From contig CAYYTK010000011.1 in the NCBI GenBank assembly GCA_964474695.1, positions 62,001-126,000 of the forward strand: 64,000 nucleotides of DNA. The letters run 5' to 3'. The first letter of the stretch is position 1. Each line of letters begins with the position of its first letter. The DNA is from DAOUBP01 sp964474695. GTDB lineage: Bacteria; Chloroflexota; Anaerolineae; CG2-30-64-16. A program made the translations under genes and the position numbers. Positions 33,018 to 41,836 of the stretch are shown in pieces. A model generated the notes under the pieces. The model did no database searches. It was given only the letters and a program-made list of their open reading frames with translations, and was not told the DNA's origin.

Positions 33018-34868
33018 TCACCCCGTGTCGCACACAAAGGTCCGATCCTGCGCCAAATCGGTCTCCCAGCGACAGCCGAGAGCCTCCACGAGCAGCGGCG
33101 GCGCCAGCGTGCCGGCTTGTTTGCGCACGAACAGGCGATAGGGCGCGAGCGCGGACGCCGGATACAGATCGGTGGGCAGGCGGTAGCGCAGCGTGACGAT
33201 GTGCTGCTCGATCGGCCGCAGGACGAAATCGCCGGCAAACACTGCAGTTCCCCGTTCGCCCAGGTCGGTCTCCGCCCGGTTCAGGCCGGCTGAGTCCAGC
33301 AGCTCGCTGCCGCCCGGCGCATAGACGCGCAGATAACCCCAATAGCAGCGCCGGATCATTTCATCGTATGAGTCACCATAGCGCGGGGAGCGATCGCACA
33401 CCTCTTCGCTGCCCAGCGCGGCCTGGTGGGTGTAGGTCAGGGTCAGGGTTGCCGTGAGGCCGCCATCTGCCGACTCGACGCGGTAAGCGATCTGCTGGCC
33501 AACGGCCGCGTTGGCCTTGTTGAACCCGACGTTGCTGTCGATGACGGCCAGGAAGTCGCCCGCCGCGGGCGGCCGCAGCCCCCCATCCCAGCCGCGGCCG
33601 GCCAACACCTTGGCCAGCACCGGGTCATCGACGGCCACTTGCAGGTGCCGGCCTTCCAGCATGGCAAACACCGCGCGGCCCAGCGCGGTCACATCCAGAT
33701 CGCCCCCGTCTTCCAGCCGGGCCAGCGCCGCGGCCACCAGCTCGGCCATGAAGTCCTTGCGCTTGGCGAACCATTCGGCCAGGTCGGCATCTTGGAGCGT
33801 GCTTTCGGTGGTGGGCGGCGCCTGCCAGGCCCGCTGCATCCAGGCGATGGCATTCTCGCCGGTCACCGGCTCATCGATGCCCGGCACCTGCAAGGGGCCT
33901 AGCGCGCCGACCAGCAGCCGCACCGCCTCCAGATCCAGCGCGATGGCGCCGTCGGTTGCCGTCCCCTGGTCTTGCGCATAAAGCGCCCGCGCCACCTCCG
34001 CGGTCTGCGGAAAGTCGGGCGACCAATTGCTGTCGCGCAGCAGCAGCATTTGCGCGCCCATCTGGCTGGCTAACGCCGCGGGCGGGGCGGGGTGCGGCTG
34101 GCTGAGGTCGTCCACCGCGTAGCTATCGGTCAGCTTGAGCTCGACGATGGCGCCCTTGTCGAGGCGGATCATACCGGCGCCGCTGATGAAGCCGCCTGTG
34201 GCGCGCAGCTCGTGGTTGTTCTGCGCCAGGATCAAATAGGCGACCGGCGCATCCGCGCCCAACAGTCCCGGCGCGGCCTGGCCGGCTTGCAGGCCGGCCT
34301 GCGCCAGCGGCAGCAGGGGATCGGCTTTGGCCAGCAGCTCCGCCAGCCTGGGGTGCAGCGATCCGGTGATGTCCTGGCGCGCGGCGGCGGCTTTTGCCAG
34401 GCTCTGCTCCGCGTCCGCGAGTTGCGGCGCGGCGGTGCGCAGCGCGTCGACCGCCTGCGGCAGGGCCGCAGCACCCGCGCCGGCCGGAACGGCCTGCAGG
34501 ACCGGCAGCAGCGCGTCGACGGCCTGCCGGCCGGCGGTCGCGGCCTGGACGGCCATCTCCAGCAGCGCGGGCGCAGCAGCCGCGTCGGCGCCGACCTTGG
34601 GCAGCCAGCCCAGCCGGGGCGCCAGCCACAGGAGGGGCCGCGCGGCTTGCTGTGCGCTGCGCAGCTGCGTTTCCAGCGCGGCCAGGTCGTCGCGCATGGC
34701 CGGCGCTGCCTCCAGCGATGGCGCGGCGGCCGCGGCTTGCAGGCGGTCCAGGGTGGCGAGCGCGGCCCGGGCCTGGGCAGCCGTGCGCACGGCCGACCAG
34801 CCCAGCCAGCCCAAGCAGGCCAGCAGCACGGTCAGAAGCGCGAGAAGCAGCCAGGTGCGTCGTTTCAT
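33018..34868 (-). CDS. DUF4012-domain membrane-anchored protein
   Basis: ATG 34868 follows GAGGA and begins MKRRTWLLLALLTVLLACLG, a single N-terminal signal anchor; ATG 34898 would overlap the upstream gene. 616 residues. An Ala/Leu-rich helical stalk (~35-200) precedes the DUF4012 region: YLILAQNNHELRATGGFISG, then DSNWSPDFPQTAEVARALYA and LPTDLYPASALAPYRL. The family is extracellular, common in Actinobacteria and Chloroflexi, often in polysaccharide or wall loci; function not established. Its stop codon abuts the octamer repeat. Confidence 0.85.
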   Translation of the reverse strand: MKRRTWLLLALLTVLLACLGWLGWSAVRTAAQARAALATLDRLQAAAAAPSLEAAPAMRDDLAALETQLRSAQQAARPLLWLAPRLGWLPKVGADAAAAPALLEMAVQAATAGRQAVDALLPVLQAVPAGAGAAALPQAVDALRTAAPQLADAEQSLAKAAAARQDITGSLHPRLAELLAKADPLLPLAQAGLQAGQAAPGLLGADAPVAYLILAQNNHELRATGGFISGAGMIRLDKGAIVELKLTDSYAVDDLSQPHPAPPAALASQMGAQMLLLRDSNWSPDFPQTAEVARALYAQDQGTATDGAIALDLEAVRLLVGALGPLQVPGIDEPVTGENAIAWMQRAWQAPPTTESTLQDADLAEWFAKRKDFMAELVAAALARLEDGGDLDVTALGRAVFAMLEGRHLQVAVDDPVLAKVLAGRGWDGGLRPPAAGDFLAVIDSNVGFNKANAAVGQQIAYRVESADGGLTATLTLTYTHQAALGSEEVCDRSPRYGDSYDEMIRRCYWGYLRVYAPGGSELLDSAGLNRAETDLGERGTAVFAGDFVLRPIEQHIVTLRYRLPTDLYPASALAPYRLFVRKQAGTLAPPLLVEALGCRWETDLAQDRTFVCDTG

Positions 34869-34894
34869 GCGTCCTCGGAATGTTGTTTCACACA

Positions 34895-36643
34895 TCACTC
34901 GTCCGGTGTGAGGCGGACAAGGGCGCCGGCCGGGGCTTCGCGTAAGCCGGGCAGCACCGGGTCCAGCGGCTCGGCGCGATACAGCGGGCGCTGCCGGGCG
35001 ATTTCCTGCACCAGGCGTTCCAGCGCCGGCATGTCGCCGGCTGCACCTGCGGCCAGTATATGCTCAGGATAGCGCTGCTGCAAGCCGGCGCGATACCAGG
35101 CGTAATCGTACAGGTTCACGTTCAGCGGGAGAACGTCCGGCCGCTGATTCAGCCCATAGAGCGCGTACCACAGCGCAAAGGTCGGCCTGTCGGTGGCAAC
35201 CAGGATCACTGCGCCGGGTTCCGCGGCGCTCAGGGCTGCGGTGACGAAGTCCCGCGCTTCCCGGTCGCGGCTCAGATCGTTGGCGCGCCATGAGTGCAGC
35301 ACGGCGCCGGCCGGCAGCAGGATCAGCGCGGCGATGGCGGCATAACTGGTCATTGCGAGGGCGATAGCCCGAAGCAATCTCAGGCCGCCAGAGGGATTGC
35401 TTCGCGCTGCGGCGCTCGCAATGACGGTCGTTCCCGGGCGCGCATCCTGACGCAGCGGGATGGGTAACTCGCCATGACTGTCACAGGCAGCGGGTTGACC
35501 GCTCAGCGTGACCTTGTCCTGGACCAGGGCGCTGATTCCCCCCAGGCCCGCAGCCAGCCACAACGCTGTCATGGCCCAGACCGGGAGCAAATAGACGTAA
35601 GAATCAGCCGTCCGATAGGCCAGGCTGAAAATGGTGTAGGCCAGCGCGACCAGGCCGGTGGTCCGCCACCAGGCGTGCTGGCGTCGATCGGTCCACCACA
35701 GGCCTGCCACGGCGATCAGCAGCCCCCACGGCCCGCCGCCGAGCTGGCCCAACGCCATCTGGCCCCACGCCGCGACCCGCGCCAGAAGAGCCGCCGGCGC
35801 CGCTCCCGCCAGCAGCTCAGCGTAGGGCTGCCCGGAGACAACCCACCGGAAGCCGGCCCATGTGCGTGGATCACCCCAGTTCACAGGCGCTTGCCGCATC
35901 GCCGCCAGCGGCAGATAGGCGTAAATGCTCAGCCCTAAGGCCAGCGTTGCGGCCGGCGCAGCCCAGGCTCGGAGCTGTCGCGTCTGGCTTGCAGGCGGCG
36001 TGCTCCGGTCCGCGCTCGGCCGCAGGTGACGGTTGTCCCACAGCCAGGCTGCCGCGGCCGGCAGCAGCAGCGCCAACGACAGGTGATTGCCTGACCCAAG
36101 CCCGAAGGCCAGGCCGGCTGCGGCCAGCCAACGGCCGGCCGGTCCGCCCGCCTGGGCGACCTCGCGCCAGCGCCACAGCAGCCAGAGCACCAGCATGACG
36201 GCCAGCGCGTGCAGCGCGTAGACTTCGGTGATGACCGCCTGGCTCCACAGCAAGGGTGACGCTGCCCAACTCAGCGCGGCCGCCAGTGCGGCGGCGGCCT
36301 GACCCGGCCGGCGCGGCCAGCCATCGGCCAGGACACGCTGCGCCAGGTCGGCCAATAGCCCAACGGCGCAGGCTGCGGCCGCGGCTGAGAGCCAGTTGCC
36401 GGCCCGGGCCGGCTCACCGGGGTAGAGCTTGCAGGCCGCGATGAGCAGAAGCTGGTAGGTGGGATAACCGGTTGGGTGGGGCACGCCTCCCGTCAGTGCT
36501 GCGGCCAGCAGGTCGCCGCCGTCAGCGCCCTCGTGCGCCCACGTGAGACCGGGCGCCAGGGTCCGCGCGTAGAGCGCCAGTGCAGCCAGGCCCGCGATCG
36601 GCCCAAGCCAGCCGCGGCGCACCGCTTCAGAGAGGGATGGCAC
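34895..36643 (-). CDS. DUF2723-like polytopic membrane protein
   Basis: GTG 36643 lies 13 bases after the upstream gene's stop; the frame upstream of it overlaps that gene antisense-like. 582 residues with about ten membrane helices in the first 440. Early signature: LYARTLAPGLTWAHEGADGG, DLLAAALTGGVPHPTGYPTY and SPLLWSQAVITEVYALHAL, typical of the DUF2723 family, which resembles C-type glycosyltransferases using lipid-linked sugars. The C-terminal ~130 residues form a soluble domain (FALWYALYGLNQRPDVLPLN). A role in glycosylating exported proteins of this locus is plausible but inferred. Confidence 0.8.
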   Translation of the reverse strand: MPSLSEAVRRGWLGPIAGLAALALYARTLAPGLTWAHEGADGGDLLAAALTGGVPHPTGYPTYQLLLIAACKLYPGEPARAGNWLSAAAAACAVGLLADLAQRVLADGWPRRPGQAAAALAAALSWAASPLLWSQAVITEVYALHALAVMLVLWLLWRWREVAQAGGPAGRWLAAAGLAFGLGSGNHLSLALLLPAAAAWLWDNRHLRPSADRSTPPASQTRQLRAWAAPAATLALGLSIYAYLPLAAMRQAPVNWGDPRTWAGFRWVVSGQPYAELLAGAAPAALLARVAAWGQMALGQLGGGPWGLLIAVAGLWWTDRRQHAWWRTTGLVALAYTIFSLAYRTADSYVYLLPVWAMTALWLAAGLGGISALVQDKVTLSGQPAACDSHGELPIPLRQDARPGTTVIASAAARSNPSGGLRLLRAIALAMTSYAAIAALILLPAGAVLHSWRANDLSRDREARDFVTAALSAAEPGAVILVATDRPTFALWYALYGLNQRPDVLPLNVNLYDYAWYRAGLQQRYPEHILAAGAAGDMPALERLVQEIARQRPLYRAEPLDPVLPGLREAPAGALVRLTPDE

Positions 36644-36656
36644 GGCCCTGCACCCG

Positions 36657-37385
36657 TCAGCGCTCGGCCTGCGCACCGGTGGGCGGCAGCTCGGCGGGCG
36701 GCAGCACCAGGACGACACCGGCCACTGCACGTTGGCTGCCGGTTGCGGTCGCAGCCGCCTGATTGACGATGATGCCGCCGGCCGCCAGATCACCGCGCAC
36801 CTGCGCCGTGAACGTGATGACGAGTTGCCCGCCGGGAGGCAGCACCGTTGTGCGGCCGCGCAGCGTGCGGCCATCCCAGGCCGCACCGGAGCCTTGCACA
36901 CTGCCCGGGATCAGCCCGGCCGGCAGCGCGTCTTCTACGACGACATCGCGGACGGAGCTTGCACCCCGGTTGGCAAGCGTCAGGGTGAAGGTAACGTCGA
37001 GGCCCGGCCAGACCACCGTGTGATCGGCCTCCTTCGTCAGCACCAACGCGGCCGGCGCCAAAACGGCGGTGGCGGTTGCACCGGTTGTGGCGGTGGCCGA
37101 CGGCGCTGCGGTCGCAGCCGGCGCTGCGGTTGCGCCGGGCGCGCTGGTCGCGGCGGGCGGTGCAGTCGGTTGCTCTGCCGGCGGCCTAGTGGCCGACGGT
37201 TGCGCGGTCGGCGCCTCGGTGGGCGCAAACGTCACGGCGAAAGTTGGCGTCGGACCTCTCGTAGGCACGGTCTGACCATGCGTCCGCTGCGAAGGCGCGG
37301 CCCACGCGGCAGGCAGGGCCAGCATCACCACTCCAAGCGCCAGCCCGACTCCGATATAGGCTGCCAGGCGTAGATTGCGTTTCAT
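36657..37385 (-). CDS. Secreted DUF11-domain protein ending in LPPTG
   Basis: ATG 37385 follows a GGAG-containing purine run. 242 residues: signal peptide (YIGVGLALGVVMLALPAAWA), a Thr/Pro/Ala linker, then one DUF11/CARDB-like beta-sandwich (LVLTKEADHTVVWPGLDVTF; VVVEDALPAGLIPGSVQGSG). The end is PAELPPTGAQAER: a sortase-type LPxTG motif, but with no membrane helix behind it. A sortase gene lies two genes upstream in the same operon. Either the sorting tail was lost, or this lineage uses a short tail. Confidence 0.8.
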   Translation of the reverse strand: MKRNLRLAAYIGVGLALGVVMLALPAAWAAPSQRTHGQTVPTRGPTPTFAVTFAPTEAPTAQPSATRPPAEQPTAPPAATSAPGATAAPAATAAPSATATTGATATAVLAPAALVLTKEADHTVVWPGLDVTFTLTLANRGASSVRDVVVEDALPAGLIPGSVQGSGAAWDGRTLRGRTTVLPPGGQLVITFTAQVRGDLAAGGIIVNQAAATATGSQRAVAGVVLVLPPAELPPTGAQAER

Positions 37386-37445
37386 CTCCCTTCTCCAGGG
37401 CGGCCGAGGGCGGGTGTCTCTCATCCGTCCCCGGCCGGCCGCTCC

Positions 37446-38471
37446 TCACTCCCAACCCGCAGCCGCGCGGGCCAGCCGGCGCAGATTCAGGCTGCGCTGC
37501 CAGAGCGCCAGCGCGGCCCAGACGGTGACGCCGCCAATGACCACGACATGCAGCACCAGCCCGTAGGCCAGCCCGGTCGCCTCCGGCACGCCGAATACCG
37601 ACAATGCCAGCACGCACAGCAGTTGAAACACCCCGATCTTGCCCGGGGTCGATGGCACCGCCACGCCGCCCTGCAGGACCGCCAGGACCAGCAGAGCCAT
37701 CGTGGCCGAGGGCGGCAGATCGAACGCCAGCAGCAGCACCAGGTTCGTGATTGCCGCCAGCATCCAGAACAACAGCGTCCACACCCATACTGCCGCGGCC
37801 GCCCGCGGCCGGCCCAATGTGGCGAGCCCATCCAGCCCGGCTTCGATACGTTTGCGCCATCGCGCAGCCGCAGGCGGCGGCAGGATCCGGAGCGCGCGTT
37901 CTGCGAGCCGCAACCAGGCCGAACGGCCGCCGAGCAGCGCCAGCGCAATCACGGTTACGGCGGCTGCGGCCAACACCAGGGCATCGACGCGCACGGCCAA
38001 GGCGTCAGGCAGCACCACAAACGGGATCAGCGCGACCACCAGGACCGCCAGCACGACCACATCCAATAGTTTCTCGGCGGCCAGCGTGCCCAGGACGAAC
38101 CACTTGCTCACCTGGGCCTCCTCGCCGGTCAGATACGCGCGCACCAACTCGCCCCACCGGCCTGGGACGTAGAAGTTGACGGCCTGGCCGATGACGATCA
38201 GGCTTGCCAGGCGGACAACGCCCAACGCCGGCCGCTGGGGCTCGAACAACCAGCGCCAGCGCATTGCCTTCAGCACCGGCGTCAGAAGGCTGGTGACCAG
38301 CGTGAGCGCCACAAACGGTAAGCGCACCCCGCCCAACGCGCGGCCCAACGCTGCGAGATCGAAGCTGCGCGCAGCGAGATAAAGGGCCGCTATCCCGAGC
38401 AGCAGCCCCAACCAGATCTGGGCTCCGAAAAGCCAGCGCTTACGCTTCCCTGCGCCACCAGCGGCGTTCAC
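37446..38471 (-). CDS. Lysylphosphatidylglycerol synthase/flippase-like integral membrane protein (PF03706)
   Basis: GTG start overlapping the sortase stop by 4 bases (GTGA). 341 residues, about eight membrane helices, with the family motif KAMRWRWLFEPQRPALGVVR followed by GQAVNFYVPGRWGELVRAYL and EKLLDVVVLAVLVV. This is the membrane half of MprF-like proteins and of AglD-type relatives; without a catalytic transferase domain it may move lipid-linked substrates. Operon context (sortase, DUF2723) fits surface glycan or lipid handling. Confidence 0.85.
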   Translation of the reverse strand: MNAAGGAGKRKRWLFGAQIWLGLLLGIAALYLAARSFDLAALGRALGGVRLPFVALTLVTSLLTPVLKAMRWRWLFEPQRPALGVVRLASLIVIGQAVNFYVPGRWGELVRAYLTGEEAQVSKWFVLGTLAAEKLLDVVVLAVLVVALIPFVVLPDALAVRVDALVLAAAAVTVIALALLGGRSAWLRLAERALRILPPPAAARWRKRIEAGLDGLATLGRPRAAAAVWVWTLLFWMLAAITNLVLLLAFDLPPSATMALLVLAVLQGGVAVPSTPGKIGVFQLLCVLALSVFGVPEATGLAYGLVLHVVVIGGVTVWAALALWQRSLNLRRLARAAAGWE

Positions 38472-39334
38472 GGCGCCGGCGCCGCGATCACGATCAACCG
38501 ATGCGTGTTGTTGGTCGGCGGCCAGCAGGTGATCAGCGTCAGCCGCGTGTCGCTGGTCTCCTGCATGAAGCGGGCGTTGGCGATGCGCTGCTGCAGCGGA
38601 ACGCCCGTGTCCTTCAACCGATAGAACTCGGTGACCACGTAGTTGTAGACGCGGCCGGCGGCATCGAACAACTGAATCTGGCGGCCGTTCAGGACATCAG
38701 AGCGGTCAGTGAAGTCGTCGACTGCCACGCGCTGATCGTTATCCCAGGCGAAACTGATGGGCTGAAAGACCTTGCCGTAGATGTTGTTGTGCCCCGAAAT
38801 GACCAGGTTGCCCGGCTGGCCGAGAAGTACGCTGTCTATGTGATGACCGGCCTCGTTGTCCGGGACCACCCACTCGGAGCGGGGTCCCTCGGCGGTTTGG
38901 ATCACCTGCCAACTCATCGGCGCCACCGCGGCGTCGATCTTCAGATCAGGCATCACCAGGCGCACCGGAGGTGCTGCCGGGGGGACTGTGGCGGCCGGAG
39001 ATAGCTCCGCAGATGCAGATTGGTCCGTCGATGGCTGGCCCGAAGTCGCAGCGGCGGCCGGGGAGGCAGCATCCGGCGCCGCTACGGTTGGGGCGGCGAT
39101 TGCCGGCGCAACCGTAGCGGTCGCGGCAGTGGTTGGCGGTGCGGTCGGCGCAGGGCTGGCGGTGGGCGGCAGGGTTGCCGGCGCGGTCGGGCCGGCCGTC
39201 TGCCCCAGCTCCGCGCGCAGCCGGGCGCCCTGGAGCTGCGTCCAGCCGAAGTAGCCGGCCACGCCCAGCAGAACGGCTAACCCGATGATGAGCAGCAGAT
39301 TGCCCATCGTGCGGCGAGAATGCGAATCCGGCAT
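38468..39334 (-). CDS. Sortase family transpeptidase
   Basis: ATG 39334 with GAGG 8 bases upstream. 288 residues: N-terminal membrane helix (LLLIIGLAVLLGVAGYFGW), Ala/Pro/Thr spacer to ~120, then a sortase domain with His182 in NLVISGHNN, catalytic Cys270 in LTLITCWPP and Arg279 in THRLIVIA. It resembles class D/E-like sortases. It would cut LPxTG-type signals and join proteins to the envelope; the DUF11 protein two genes downstream ends in LPPTG. First gene of an operon with a recognisable promoter. Confidence 0.9.
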   Translation of the reverse strand: MPDSHSRRTMGNLLLIIGLAVLLGVAGYFGWTQLQGARLRAELGQTAGPTAPATLPPTASPAPTAPPTTAATATVAPAIAAPTVAAPDAASPAAAATSGQPSTDQSASAELSPAATVPPAAPPVRLVMPDLKIDAAVAPMSWQVIQTAEGPRSEWVVPDNEAGHHIDSVLLGQPGNLVISGHNNIYGKVFQPISFAWDNDQRVAVDDFTDRSDVLNGRQIQLFDAAGRVYNYVVTEFYRLKDTGVPLQQRIANARFMQETSDTRLTLITCWPPTNNTHRLIVIAAPAP

Positions 39335-39405
39335 AGAACTTGCCTCGTTGGGTCAGGTGCTCACGGTACGCGCATCAGCGTAGAGCCGCGCGCGATCGCA
39401 TGGAG

Positions 39406-39434
39406 ATTATAGCACAGGCTCAGCCGCGTCGCAA
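39406..39434 (-). promoter_or_regulatory. Promoter of the sortase operon
   Basis: Minus strand TTGCGA (39429-39434), 17-base spacer, TATAAT (39406-39411) with TGC directly before it, an extended -10. Predicted start near 39399 gives a ~65-base leader to the sortase ATG. Confidence 0.8.
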
Positions 39435-39477
39435 CGGCGGTTGCCAGGGGGATGCGTTTCGCGTTGGGGGCCAATTT

Positions 39478-39542
39478 CCGGAATCGAGGCTTTAGCCGGT
39501 CTCTCAGTGTTCAATGAAACTGCGAAAGCGGAGCACCCTGAG
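39478..39542 (+). repeat. Fragments of two dispersed repeats
   Basis: The 20-mer CCGGAATCGAGGCTTTAGCC at 39478-39497 recurs at 62882-62901, where it is one arm of a palindrome. GCGGAGCACCCTGAG at 39528-39542 recurs at 24614-24628. Both sit in the 39335-39752 intergenic region. Confidence 0.8.
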
Positions 39543-39598
39543 GGAAGTGCCCCTCCGTGCTCGCAACAATCGTGGGAGAAATTCGATCCTTCGGGGGC

Positions 39599-39643
39599 TT
39601 GACATTTGCACAGATGTTCGATACAATGATTCAGAACATTTGT
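39599..39643 (+). promoter_or_regulatory. Near-consensus promoter with overlapping inverted repeat, upstream of FtsK-like islet
   Basis: TTGACA (39599-39604), 17 bases, TACAAT (39622-39627). An inverted repeat ACAGATGTTC (39610-39619) / GAACATTTGT (39634-39643), 9 of 10 matching with a 14-base spacer, frames the -10 and start site. This is the layout expected for a repressor operator. Confidence 0.78.
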
Positions 39644-39752
39644 TTCGAAAGGGTTTCTTGCACGGCTTTCGCCGAATATCGCCAAGTGGGGCAATCGCTT
39701 GCTATGACACACCATCAAGATGCGCTGCCGGCCCCAACTTCAGAGGTGTGCT

Positions 39753-40829
39753 ATGGGAGCGAGGCAACAGGTCTACGAACTGCAGGCAGCGCGAATCGAG
39801 TCGGTGCTGACGGCGCACAAGGTGCCCGCTCGGGTCTGGCAGGCAACGGTCATGCCGCGTTTTGTGCGCTACGACATCACGACCGCCCTGGGGACTAAGG
39901 TGAACAAAGTCAGCGCGTTGGCCGAGGAACTGGCGCTTTCGTTGGGGGTGCAATCGGCGCGGGTGTTTCGCGAGGGCGGCGTCCTGCACGTCGAAGTGCC
40001 GCGCGAGGGCGCGCGCGGAGTCAATCTCATCGATCTGTGCGCCAAACTGACTTCAGTCCCGGCGTGCTGCGCCGTGTTGGGCGTAGAGGAGGGGGGCAGT
40101 CCCCTGCTGCTGCGGATCGATAGCCCGGACGTCGCGCATGTGTTGGTTGCCGGGACCACCGGCAGCGGCAAGACGGCGCTGCTCCGAACCCTGCTCCTGT
40201 CGCTGGCGATGCACAATCACCCCGGCCACCTCCAGTTCGTGCTGATCGACCCGAAGGGCCGCGGCCTGGCCTGCCTCGCCGGACTGCCGCACGTGTGGCG
40301 GCAGATGGGGGTCGTGCAGCAGCAGGAGGCTATTGCCGAGACCCTGACGGCTGTGGTGAAGGAGATGGAGCGCCGTGACCAGGTAGGGGCCAGGCTGCCG
40401 CGGCTGGTGATCGCAATCGACGAGCTGGCGGATCTGCTGCAGGTTGGCGGTCGCGCCGTGGGGGATGCGCTGCAGCGCTTGACGCAGCGAGGCCGCGAGG
40501 CTGGGATTCACGTGATTGCCGCCACGCAGCGGCCTTCGGCCGCCCAGGTAGACGGCGCAGTGAAAGCGAACTTCCCCGTGCGGCTGGTGGGGAGCGTCGC
40601 CTGCGCCGAGGATGCGCGGGTCGCGGCCGGCGTGGCAGGCACCGGCGCTGAAAGGTTGCTGGGACGCGGGGACTTCCTGGTGATCGCCAAGGGCCAGGTA
40701 GTGCGGTTCCAGGCTGCATTCGCTGACAACACGGCGTTGGCCGCGGTGGTCGAGCAGATCGGCGCGGGCGGCAGGCGGCGCCGCACCTGGCCAGGTGCGG
40801 CGCCGATTTCGCGAAGGAGTGATGGATGA
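39753..40829 (+). CDS. Minimal FtsK/SpoIIIE-type DNA translocase-like ATPase
   Basis: ATG 39753 with AGAGG 7 bases upstream. 358 residues, far shorter than cellular FtsK (700-1,300) and lacking the N-terminal membrane helices and the C-terminal gamma domain. Residues ~30-90 match the FtsK alpha domain (RFVRYDITTALGTKVNKVSA). The beta ATPase domain has Walker A GTTGSGKT (134-141), LIDPKGRGL, and Walker B LVIAIDELADL (218-228), plus VIAATQRPSAAQVDGAVKAN. Short FtsK/TraB-like ATPases occur on plasmids and integrative elements. Its stop overlaps the next ATG (ATGA). DNA movement is likely; the biological setting is unknown. Confidence 0.85.
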   Translation: MGARQQVYELQAARIESVLTAHKVPARVWQATVMPRFVRYDITTALGTKVNKVSALAEELALSLGVQSARVFREGGVLHVEVPREGARGVNLIDLCAKLTSVPACCAVLGVEEGGSPLLLRIDSPDVAHVLVAGTTGSGKTALLRTLLLSLAMHNHPGHLQFVLIDPKGRGLACLAGLPHVWRQMGVVQQQEAIAETLTAVVKEMERRDQVGARLPRLVIAIDELADLLQVGGRAVGDALQRLTQRGREAGIHVIAATQRPSAAQVDGAVKANFPVRLVGSVACAEDARVAAGVAGTGAERLLGRGDFLVIAKGQVVRFQAAFADNTALAAVVEQIGAGGRRRRTWPGAAPISRRSDG

Positions 40830-41212
40830 AGAAGATCATTGTGCCGGCGATGCTCGGCTTCGGCGTCGTGTTGGCCGTGATTATCGGGCAACGGATGAGC
40901 ACGGACGCCATGGCGGTGGTGATCGGGGTGGCGGTCGGGGTGGCGGCCAGCGTTCCAACCAGCTTGCTGTTGGTGGCGCTCTTGCGGCGGCAGCGGGTCG
41001 ACGAGCGCAGCGGCTGGCGGGCCGAGGCCGGGCCAATGTATCCGCAGTTGCAGCAGCCGCCGGTGATCGTAGTGAATCCCGGGCAGTGGATGGGACAGAA
41101 CGGAACGCAGCCTTACGTGCCGCTGCCTCCGCCCCAAATGGCGCAAGAAGGCGGGATGCGCCAACTGCGCGTGGTGGGTGACGATGAGACGTGGAGCGCG
41201 GGCGCCTGGTGA
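40826..41212 (+). CDS. Small membrane protein of the FtsK-like islet
   Basis: 128 residues, ATG overlapping the FtsK-like stop. Two predicted membrane helices (IIVPAMLGFGVVLAVIIG; AVVIGVAVGVAASVPTSLLL) are followed by a basic stretch (RRQRVDE) and a Pro/Gln-rich cytoplasmic tail. It could supply the membrane anchor that the short FtsK-like ATPase lacks. No family recognised. Confidence 0.72.
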   Translation: MKKIIVPAMLGFGVVLAVIIGQRMSTDAMAVVIGVAVGVAASVPTSLLLVALLRRQRVDERSGWRAEAGPMYPQLQQPPVIVVNPGQWMGQNGTQPYVPLPPPQMAQEGGMRQLRVVGDDETWSAGAW

Positions 41213-41276
41213 CGCGCTGCTTGCGCCGGTCGGTGTTCCGCCGCGGCGTGCTTTCTAAATGGGAGGAGATCCTGTG

Positions 41277-41591
41277 ATGACCAATGTCCGAGTTGTTTTG
41301 ACCCCTGACGGCTTCTATCCCCGCGTGTTCCTCTGGCAGGGGCGTAGCGTGCGGGTGTTGTATGTGGCGGAGACGTATACCTGCGGCCTGGAGCGGCGCT
41401 ATCGCCTGCGAACGCCGGAGGGTCTCTATGAGCTGGGCCTGGATACCGGTTCAGGCATCTGGCGCATGCGCCGCGCACCGTCGCGCCTCGAGCGACTGTG
41501 GATGGCGATCCAGGATATGCCGCGATATCCGGTTCCGGCGGGAAGGCGCCGCGTCGGGCTGCGGACAGCTTCCACCGGATCGGGGGCTTAG
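41277..41591 (+). CDS. Hypothetical protein of the FtsK-like islet
   Basis: ATG 41277 follows GGGAGGAG. 104 residues, Arg-rich, beginning MTNVRVVLTPDGFYPRVFLW with LERRYRLRTPEGLYELGLDT in the middle: a small beta-rich fold, possibly nucleic-acid-binding. It sits 64 bases after the membrane protein gene and 8 bases before the next gene. No recognised family. Confidence 0.65.
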   Translation: MTNVRVVLTPDGFYPRVFLWQGRSVRVLYVAETYTCGLERRYRLRTPEGLYELGLDTGSGIWRMRRAPSRLERLWMAIQDMPRYPVPAGRRRVGLRTASTGSGA

Positions 41592-41599
41592 GAGGAGGT

Positions 41600-41836
41600 A
41601 TGCTCAACGGCCTTCTGTGGTTCGACAACGATCCGCAGCGCAGTTTGAGTGCGAAGGTGCAGGATGCGGCGCTGCGTTACCAGGAGAAGTTCGGCGTGGC
41701 GCCGAACGCCTGCTATGTCAACCGCGCGGCGGTAGGCGATGCCGAGGTGATCGTGCCGGTGCGCGGGTTGAACCTGCGCGTGATCCCGTCGCGTCAGATC
41801 CTGGCCCATCATTTCTGGGTGGGGGTCGACCAGTGA
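41600..41836 (+). CDS. Hypothetical small protein of the FtsK-like islet
   Basis: ATG 41600 directly follows AGGAGGAGG. 78 residues: MLNGLLWFDNDPQRSLSAKV, QDAALRYQEKFGVAPNACYV, ending ILAHHFWVGVDQ. The arrangement (helix, FGVAPNACYVN, VRGLNLRVIPS) looks like a conserved compact domain, but I do not recognise it. Its stop (41834-41836) directly abuts the stop of convergent holA. Confidence 0.68.
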   Translation: MLNGLLWFDNDPQRSLSAKVQDAALRYQEKFGVAPNACYVNRAAVGDAEVIVPVRGLNLRVIPSRQILAHHFWVGVDQ

